Source: Rhodoferax sp. OV413 (lineage in GTDB: Bacteria > Pseudomonadota > Gammaproteobacteria > Burkholderiales > Burkholderiaceae_C). Taken from it: a DNA stretch of 6,245 nucleotides. Where the stretch lies: the NCBI GenBank assembly GCA_945861195.1, contig CAMATS010000143.1:1-6245 (forward strand), in the 5' to 3' direction. Under the pieces are notes generated by a model. It saw only the letters and a program-made list of their open reading frames with translations, was not told the origin of the DNA and ran no database searches. Position 1 is the stretch's first letter. Each line of letters starts with the position of its first letter. Shown piece by piece: positions 1 to 4,264 of this stretch. Position numbers and translations under genes: made by a program.

Positions 1-867
1 TTGCAACTCGTTTGCCTGGCCCTGATCGAGACCGGCGACGAGATGCTGATGCCAGACCCCAGCTACCCCTGTAACCGACACTTTGTCAGCGCCGCCGACG
101 GCCGCGCGGTGCTGATCCCAAGCACCGCTGCCGAGCGCTTTGCGCTGAGTGCCGACAAAGTTCAAGCGGCCTGGGGCGAGCGCACTCGCGGCGTACTGCT
201 GGCTTCGCCCTCCAACCCCACGGGCACCTCGATTGACCCAGCAGAGCTACGCCGTATTCATGACATAGCGCAGGCCCGTGGCGGCATCACCCTGGTCGAT
301 GAAATTTACCTCGGGCTGAGCTTTGAGCCCCAGTTTGGCCAAAGCGCGCTGGCGATTGACGATCAGATCATCAGCATCAACAGCTTTAGCAAGTACTTCA
401 GCATGACCGGTTGGCGCCTGGGCTGGCTGGTGCTGCCGCCAGCCCTGGTGAGTGTGGTGGAGCGGCTGGCACAACACCTTTTCATCTGCCCCAGCACGCT
501 GGCTCAGCATGCCGCGCTGGCCTGCTTCGAGGCCGACAGCCTGGCCGAATACGAACGCCGGCGCGCCGCCTTCAAAGCGCGCCGTGACTATTTCATACCG
601 GCCCTCAATGCGCTGGGGCTGAGCGTGCCAGTCATGCCAGACGGCGGCTTTTACGCTTGGGCAGATTGCACGCAGTGGTGCCAGCGGCTTGGTGTCAAAG
701 ACAGCTGGGATTTGTCTTTTGAGCTGATGCGCCGGGCCCACCTTGCGGCCACGCCGGGGCGCGACTTTGGTCAGGCCGACACGGGTCACTTCATCCGTTT
801 TTCCACCGCCAACTCGATGGCCGACTTGCAAACGGCCATCGCGCGACTGCAGGCGCTGAGCGCATGA
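1..867 (+). CDS. PLP-dependent class I/II aminotransferase (5' partial)
   Basis: This is the C-terminal 288 residues of a fold-type I, pyridoxal-phosphate-dependent aminotransferase; roughly the first 100 residues lie outside the window. The TTG at position 1 is an internal Leu codon, because the sequence opens in the middle of the cofactor domain. Visible landmarks, numbered from the first visible codon: DPSYP near residue 19, the SNPTGT loop with N72, DEIY with D100 (which pairs with the pyridine nitrogen) and Y103, the Schiff-base lysine K131 in SFSKYFSMTGWRLGW, R139 in the same motif for phosphate contact, and R266 in HFIRFS, which normally binds the substrate carboxylate. All catalytic residues in view are intact. 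The family transfers amino groups between amino acids and 2-oxo acids in the cytoplasm; the substrate cannot be read from the sequence (AspC/AlaC-like enzymes are the closest type). Its stop codon overlaps an ATG (ATGA, 864-867), where the next gene probably once began. Confidence 0.93.
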   Translation: MQLVCLALIETGDEMLMPDPSYPCNRHFVSAADGRAVLIPSTAAERFALSADKVQAAWGERTRGVLLASPSNPTGTSIDPAELRRIHDIAQARGGITLVDEIYLGLSFEPQFGQSALAIDDQIISINSFSKYFSMTGWRLGWLVLPPALVSVVERLAQHLFICPSTLAQHAALACFEADSLAEYERRRAAFKARRDYFIPALNALGLSVPVMPDGGFYAWADCTQWCQRLGVKDSWDLSFELMRRAHLAATPGRDFGQADTGHFIRFSTANSMADLQTAIARLQALSA

Positions 868-1084
868 CAGCCAAGGCCAGGCCCGGGGCGGATGTCGTTG
901 GGCCGGCACCGATGATGCGCTCCAAATCGGCCGCGCTTGGTTGACAATACAGCAGTATGCCGCCCGCCAAACCGACCCAAATGCCATGCTGCTGCGCGAA
1001 GACAACCTCCGTATGGCCTGGGTCAATGCTGGTGATGCCCGGCCCGTGAGAATTCCGCCCACTGTTCTGGAAGCCCTGCAATGA
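864..1084 (+). pseudogene. ybgC: Truncated ybgC-like Tol-Pal thioesterase remnant
   Basis: The reading frame ending at the TGA at 1082-1084 encodes a peptide that looks like the C-terminal third of YbgC, the hot-dog-fold acyl-CoA thioesterase usually encoded just before tolQ. Recognisable pieces are GRAWLTIQQ (compare GRASLTxxQQ in the family), LLREDNLRMAWVNAG (family: LLCEGxxRIGWVDA) and the end ARPVRIPPTVLEALQ. The N-terminal half, with the catalytic DTDAGGxVxxxNY motif, is absent. The ATG at 864, which overlaps the aminotransferase stop, could be the original start, but its frame closes after 26 codons at 942-944 and has no YbgC-like sequence; the YbgC-like frame is a different one and has no good start (only TTG at 941). 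This fits an internal deletion of about 250-300 nt that also shifted the frame. The stop still overlaps the tolQ start (ATGA), as in an intact coupled operon. The boundaries on the left are uncertain, and an assembly error is possible. Confidence 0.66.
1069..1073 (+). promoter_or_regulatory. Ribosome binding site of tolQ
   Basis: GGAAG lies 7 nt before the ATG at 1081 and inside the end of the ybgC remnant. It supports the chosen tolQ start and would let tolQ be translated even though the upstream gene is broken. Confidence 0.55.
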
Positions 1085-1773
1085 ACCAAGACCTGTCAAT
1101 CTTCCACCTCATCCTCAATGCGAGTCTGGTGGTGCAACTGGTGATGCTGCTGCTGATCGTGGTGTCGGTGTCGAGTTGGGCGGCCATTTTTCGCAAGCTG
1201 TTCTCGCTCAAACGGGTGACCACCCTGAATGACAAATTTGAGCGGGAATTTTGGTCTGGCACCAGCCTGAACGACCTGTTTGCTGCGGCTGCCCAAAACG
1301 CCCGGGCGGCTGGGCCGATGGAGCGAATTTTTGCCAGCGGCATGCGCGAATATCAAAAGCTGCGCGAGAAGCGCATCTCGGACGCCTCCACCCTGCTCGA
1401 CGGTGCGCGCCGCGCCATGCGGGCGAGCTTTCAGCGAGAAATCGACGCGGTGGAGACCAACCTGTCCTTTCTGGCATCGGTGGGCTCGGTCTCGCCCTAT
1501 GTCGGGCTGCTGGGCACGGTGTGGGGAATCATGAATGCGTTCACTGGCCTGGCATCGCTGCAGCAGGTGACACTCGCCACCGTGGCACCGGGCATCGCCG
1601 AGGCGCTGGTGGCAACCGCCATCGGCCTGTTTGCAGCCATTCCTGCCGTGGTGGCCTACAACCGGTTTGCCCGGGACATTGACCGGGTGGCAATCAAGCT
1701 GGAAACCTTCATTGAAGAGTTCTCCAACATCTTGCAACGCAACGTGGGCGCGCAATCTGCGTCCGGTCGCTAA
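1081..1773 (+). CDS. tolQ: TolQ, inner-membrane motor subunit of Tol-Pal
   Basis: TolQ belongs to the TolQ/ExbB/MotA family. With TolR it forms the proton channel in the inner membrane that energises TolA. The 230 residues match the usual TolQ length. Three membrane segments can be read: about 17-38, about 136-158 and about 168-195. The large cytoplasmic loop between the first two contains GPMERIFASGMREYQKLREKR. The channel-lining threonines of the family are present: T146 in GLLGTVWGIMNAF and T179 in VATAIGLFAAIPAV. TolQ is preferred over ExbB because tolR and a long tolA follow directly and because the N-terminus (MNQDLSIFHL) is typical of TolQ. The ATG at 1081 overlaps the TGA of the ybgC remnant, and tolR starts 14 nt after the stop, so the genes are almost certainly cotranscribed. 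No defect is visible. Confidence 0.96.
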   Translation: MNQDLSIFHLILNASLVVQLVMLLLIVVSVSSWAAIFRKLFSLKRVTTLNDKFEREFWSGTSLNDLFAAAAQNARAAGPMERIFASGMREYQKLREKRISDASTLLDGARRAMRASFQREIDAVETNLSFLASVGSVSPYVGLLGTVWGIMNAFTGLASLQQVTLATVAPGIAEALVATAIGLFAAIPAVVAYNRFARDIDRVAIKLETFIEEFSNILQRNVGAQSASGR

Positions 1774-1774
1774 C

Positions 1775-1781
1775 AAAGGGG
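1775..1781 (+). promoter_or_regulatory. Ribosome binding site of tolR
   Basis: AAAGGGG sits just after the tolQ stop and 6 nt before the ATG at 1788. It is the clearest Shine-Dalgarno sequence on the plus strand of this window and fixes the tolR start. Confidence 0.7.
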
Positions 1782-1787
1782 CCACCT

Positions 1788-2207
1788 ATGCCTGCCACGG
1801 TCAGCCGCGGACGCGGCCGGCGCACCATCAACGAGATCAATATGGTGCCCTTCATCGATGTGATGCTGGTTCTGCTGATCATCTTCATGGTCACAGCGCC
1901 CCTGATTAGCCCCAGCCTGATCGACCTGCCCAGCATGGGCAAAGCCCCGCGCCAACCCGATCTGGTCATCGAGGTCGTGATCAGCAAGACCGCGTCCCTG
2001 GAGCTCAAGCTCCGAGAAAAAACCAGCAGCGTGACGCTTGACACGCTGGTCACCGAGATACAACGCGCGCAGGCTGACACGCCCGGCTCGGCGGTGGTCA
2101 TCAGTGCAGACAAAAACGTCAAATACGAGATCGTCATGAAGGTCATGGACAAGCTGCAGCGCGCCGGGGTTCAGCGCCTGGGCTTGTCGGTACAACTGGT
2201 CAAATAA
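1788..2207 (+). CDS. tolR: TolR, inner-membrane motor subunit of Tol-Pal
   Basis: TolR belongs to the ExbD/TolR family. It has a short basic cytoplasmic N-terminus (residues 1-18, rich in Arg), one membrane helix (about 21-40) and a periplasmic domain. The proton-relaying aspartate is D24 in NMVPFIDVMLVLLIIF, equivalent to D23 of E. coli TolR. The periplasmic part (about 45-139) has the expected end, with AVVISADKNVKYEIVMKVMD followed by an amphipathic helix and the LGLSVQ strand. The length of 139 residues is normal. TolR dimerises, plugs the TolQ pentamer, and transmits proton-driven rotation or conformational change to TolA and the peptidoglycan layer. The gene lies 14 nt after tolQ and 9 nt before tolA, inside one operon. 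All expected motifs are intact. Confidence 0.95.
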   Translation: MPATVSRGRGRRTINEINMVPFIDVMLVLLIIFMVTAPLISPSLIDLPSMGKAPRQPDLVIEVVISKTASLELKLREKTSSVTLDTLVTEIQRAQADTPGSAVVISADKNVKYEIVMKVMDKLQRAGVQRLGLSVQLVK

Positions 2208-2216
2208 GCTGCCGCC

Positions 2217-3368
2217 ATGATCGCCATGACCGATCGCCTCGATTTTGCGCCGCCGGCCCAGCCCGGCAGGTTGCGCTCACTGGGCTTGGCACTGCTGGCC
2301 CATGCAGCGCTGCTGGCGGCATTGAGCCTGGGCGTGCAGTGGAAACGACAGAGCCAAGACTTCAGCGTGGAGGCCGAACTTTGGGCGGCAGTACCGCGTG
2401 AAGCAGCGCCCAAACCGCCAGAAGCGCCGCTACCCCCGCCAGCACCACCCGCCGCTGAAGCTGCACCTCTACCGCCACCTGTACCTCCACCCCCACCTTT
2501 ACCTGTAGCCCCACCTGCACCTGCACCTGTACCTTTACCCGTACCGGCCAAACCCGCGCCAGCGCCGCCAGAACCAGCCGCGCGCTCCAAAGTAGACATT
2601 GCCCTGGCCCAAGAAAAACAACGCAAGGAAAAGGATCGCCTCAAGCAGGCGCAAATTGAAGAAGAACGCAATCGCCAAGAAAAGCTGCACCAGGCGTCGT
2701 TGGCAAAAGAAGCCCAACGCCTGCAAGAGCTGCGTGAGCAAGAGCGCCGGGAGGCGCAAAGCGCCAAGCAAATCGAGGCACTGCGCCTGGAGCAGACCAA
2801 GCGCATGGCCAAACTGCTGGCTACGCCGACACCCGTGCCAAGCGTGCCAGCATCGAGCCCCAAACCAACGCCCAGCCCTGCGCCTGCGCCTACCCCTGCG
2901 CCGACGCCACCAAGGCCACCGCCACCTAACCCTGTGCCCACCCCGCCTTCGGTGACGCCGCCACGGCCGCCGCCACCTAACCCTGTCCCTGCCCCACCTT
3001 CGGTGACGCCGCCCCCAGCGACCCCTGTGCAGCCGACCATCACCAGCCCAAGCGGCGGCAGCGGCAACACCCAGCAAGCGGCCGGACCATCGGCCAGCTA
3101 TGCCGGGCGGGTTCGCGCCAAGCTCAAACCAAATATCGTTTTGCTAGAAGAAACCCGGGTCCAACTCAGCGGTAACCCAGAAGCAGAGGTGGCAGTCAAA
3201 GCAAGCGCTGACGGCAGCATCACAGAGCGCAAACTGATCAAATCCAGTGGCGTGAAAGCCTGGGATGATGCGGTGCTCAGAGCCTTCGACAAAATGGAGG
3301 TTCTGCCTCGCGACATTGATGGGCGAGTCCCTCCCTCTCTTGTGTTCACATTTAGGCCGAAAGACTGA
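2217..3368 (+). CDS. tolA: TolA, periplasm-spanning energy transducer of Tol-Pal
   Basis: TolA couples the TolQR motor to TolB/Pal at the outer membrane. Domains in order (383 aa): a membrane helix at about 21-42 with H29 and L36 of the TolA/TonB SHLS signature, the two serine positions being A25 and V40; a Pro/Ala-rich linker at about 60-122 with five prolines in a row; a charged coiled-coil segment at about 124-202 (Gln/Lys/Arg/Glu-rich, e.g. KQAQIEEERNRQEKL); a second Pro-rich linker at about 205-290 containing a 17-residue tandem repeat; and a C-terminal TonB-like domain at about 293-383 (SYAGRVRAKLKPNIV, then VKASADGSITERKL and AWDDAVLRAF). The coiled coil is much shorter than in E. coli, the Pro-rich stretches supplying much of the reach. 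The ATG at 2217 has a weak ribosome site; the ATG at 2226 (MTDRL) is an alternative start. It is the last plus-strand gene of the run: tolB does not follow. Confidence 0.93.
   Translation: MIAMTDRLDFAPPAQPGRLRSLGLALLAHAALLAALSLGVQWKRQSQDFSVEAELWAAVPREAAPKPPEAPLPPPAPPAAEAAPLPPPVPPPPPLPVAPPAPAPVPLPVPAKPAPAPPEPAARSKVDIALAQEKQRKEKDRLKQAQIEEERNRQEKLHQASLAKEAQRLQELREQERREAQSAKQIEALRLEQTKRMAKLLATPTPVPSVPASSPKPTPSPAPAPTPAPTPPRPPPPNPVPTPPSVTPPRPPPPNPVPAPPSVTPPPATPVQPTITSPSGGSGNTQQAAGPSASYAGRVRAKLKPNIVLLEETRVQLSGNPEAEVAVKASADGSITERKLIKSSGVKAWDDAVLRAFDKMEVLPRDIDGRVPPSLVFTFRPKD
2904..3005 (+). repeat. Two 51-bp tandem repeats inside tolA
   Basis: Copies at 2904-2954 and 2955-3005 encode TPPRPPPPNPVPTPPSV and TPPRPPPPNPVPAPPSV (TolA residues 230-246 and 247-263). 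The start of a third unit (ACGCCGCC) follows at 3006. The copies differ mostly at third codon positions, except for one Thr/Ala change. The repeat keeps the frame and lengthens the second Pro-rich linker of TolA, so copy number could vary between strains without breaking the gene. Confidence 0.85.
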
Positions 3369-3395
3369 TGCTGGCGGAGAAGTAGCAGGGCCCAC

Positions 3396-3800
3396 TCATG
3401 GGTCGGGCGACCGCGGCGCTTCAACCAACCCAACCGACAGATGCTTGAAATGGGCATCGGCCGTGAGAATGGACACCCCATGCCGCTGCGCCACGGCTGC
3501 GATAAGTGCGTCTGACAATGGCAGTGTGATGCCGCTCAAGCGCAAGGCCTGTAATGCCCTGCCTGCACTATGTCAATCGTCGGGAAGCACTGGCAGACAT
3601 TCCACGTTGGCAAAGAGAAATCCGAGCTGTTGTTTTTCTTTTTTTCCCTTGGCACCCTGCAACAGCTCAGCGATCACGACGCCGCACATGAGCGCGGTGT
3701 CGTGCGACAGTGCCCTCTCGACTGCATCGCCCAAGGCACCGGCTCGGCCACGCAAAAAATCGATCCAGGCACTGGTATCAATGAGCATGCGGCTGTTCAT
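3396..3800 (-). pseudogene. vapC: VapC-type PIN-domain toxin broken by an in-frame TGA
   Basis: Read from the ATG at 3798-3800, this is a PIN-domain ribonuclease of the VapC toxin family. The first 75 residues (LIDTSAWIDFLRG, then VVIAELLQGAK) end at a TGA at 3573-3575. The same frame continues without a shift through LQALRLSGITLPLSDALIAA and ILTADAHFKHL to a TGA at 3396-3398, giving a full family-length protein of 134 codons. The four acidic metal-binding residues of PIN domains are all there (D8, E45, D97, D115), but the stop removes the last two, so the short product should lack nuclease activity. The stop sits after LPVLPDD, where many VapC proteins have Trp, so a TGG-to-TGA change is the simplest explanation. 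The start overlaps the vapB stop by 4 nt (ATGA). The ATG at codon 5 (MLIDTSAW) may be the true start, since AAGGA lies directly against the first ATG. The 3' end lies 27 nt from the convergent tolA stop. Confidence 0.85.
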
Positions 3801-4000
3801 TCCTTCATGTCCAACTGCCGCAACTCTCGCCAGCTGTCCTCGACCTGGACCTGTCCACGAAGCGCCAGCAACTTTTGCTTTCGCACCGCTACAAGGTAGT
3901 CTTTGAGCGCATGCCGAATCGCAAACAGGGGTGTTTTCTCACCCGTCAGCCGCATCAATTGTTCAGCTATATCATCATCAAGTGTAAGTGTCATACGCAT
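3797..4000 (-). CDS. vapB: VapB-type antitoxin, ribbon-helix-helix-like
   Basis: This small protein of 67 residues begins MRMTLTLDDDIAEQLMRLTG, a short beta strand followed by a helix, as in the Arc/MetJ (ribbon-helix-helix) DNA-binding domain of VapB antitoxins. The middle (ALKDYLVAVRKQKLLALRG) and the charged C-terminal tail (VEDSWRELRQLDMKE) match the part that in this family wraps the PIN toxin. The ATG at 3998-4000 is chosen because a GGAG lies 7 nt upstream; a TTG one codon earlier is also in frame. Antitoxins of this kind neutralise the partner ribonuclease and usually repress their own operon, and the 4-nt overlap with vapC is the standard arrangement. The antitoxin frame is intact although its toxin is interrupted. 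Local A/T-rich stretches differ from the GC-rich flanking genes and hint at acquisition. No clear promoter or operator was found upstream. Confidence 0.82.
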   Translation of the reverse strand: MRMTLTLDDDIAEQLMRLTGEKTPLFAIRHALKDYLVAVRKQKLLALRGQVQVEDSWRELRQLDMKE

Positions 4001-4006
4001 CAAAAT

Positions 4007-4011
4007 ACTCC
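4007..4011 (-). promoter_or_regulatory. Ribosome binding site of vapB
   Basis: On the minus strand GGAGT lies about 7 nt before the ATG at 4000 in an otherwise A/T-rich leader. It decides between the ATG and the TTG one codon upstream. Confidence 0.6.
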
Positions 4012-4094
4012 AAAAATAAGCATCATCTTAGCCTGGAAATTGCATATTGAATGACCCTCGCCGTCAGAGGGCCAAGTACTAACTGGTTTTGATT

Positions 4095-4221
4095 GCCCCA
4101 GCCGTATGCGCATTGAGCCCGCGTCTGCGGGGGCAGGCTGGGTGTCGCAGCGAGGTAAACGAGGAGCCCGTAGGGCGGGGGGACACGAGCAGCGGCAAGC
4201 AGTCGGCCCCCGCAGCTTGCC
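4095..4221. repeat. Intergenic inverted repeats between vapB and dnaE
   Basis: The non-coding stretch between vapB and dnaE holds several perfect short inverted repeats. CCCAGCC (4097-4103) pairs with GGCTGGG (4136-4142). Nested inside are the palindrome ATGCGCAT (4106-4113) and CCCGC-GTCT-GCGGG (4118-4131). GTGTC (4142-4146) can pair with GACAC (4182-4186), and GGCAAGC (4194-4200) pairs with GCTTGCC (4215-4221) across a 14-nt loop. The last hairpin starts about 44 nt after the dnaE stop, but no T-run follows on either strand, so it is not a classic intrinsic terminator. The dense pairing suggests a REP-like dispersed element or an RNA 3'-end structure. Open frames across it look like antisense artefacts. 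Confidence 0.35.
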
Positions 4222-4264
4222 AAAGCCGCAGCGTGCAATGGCAGCTTACAGCCTAAGCCCGCAC

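Noticed and set aside
1..3. TTG at position 1 as a true start codon
   Set aside because: The aminotransferase family sequence continues upstream of this point; the codon is an internal Leu at the window edge.
941..946. Perfect TTGACA -35 box upstream of tolQ
   Set aside because: No acceptable -10 element occurs 16-18 nt downstream (sequence there is GC-rich), so a tolQ promoter is not supported.
247..1089. Long minus-strand open frame of 280 codons
   Set aside because: It lies antisense to the aminotransferase, the ybgC remnant and the tolQ start, has no recognisable domain and is rich in Arg/Gln/His as expected for a GC-rich shadow frame.
2171..3070. Minus-strand frame of 299 codons encoding a Gly-rich protein
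   Set aside because: The Gly-rich sequence is simply the complement of the Pro-rich codons of tolA; no start context or family motif.
3573..3575. TGA in vapC as a selenocysteine or recoded codon
   Set aside because: Selenocysteine at a non-catalytic position usually occupied by Trp makes no chemical sense, no SECIS-like hairpin is evident just downstream, and neighbouring genes use TGA as a normal stop.
3633..3645. A7/A5 homopolymer runs in vapC as a programmed frameshift site
   Set aside because: The A-run is in frame and slippery in principle, but a -1 shift leads to a non-PIN sequence and an early stop, whereas the zero frame holds all family motifs.
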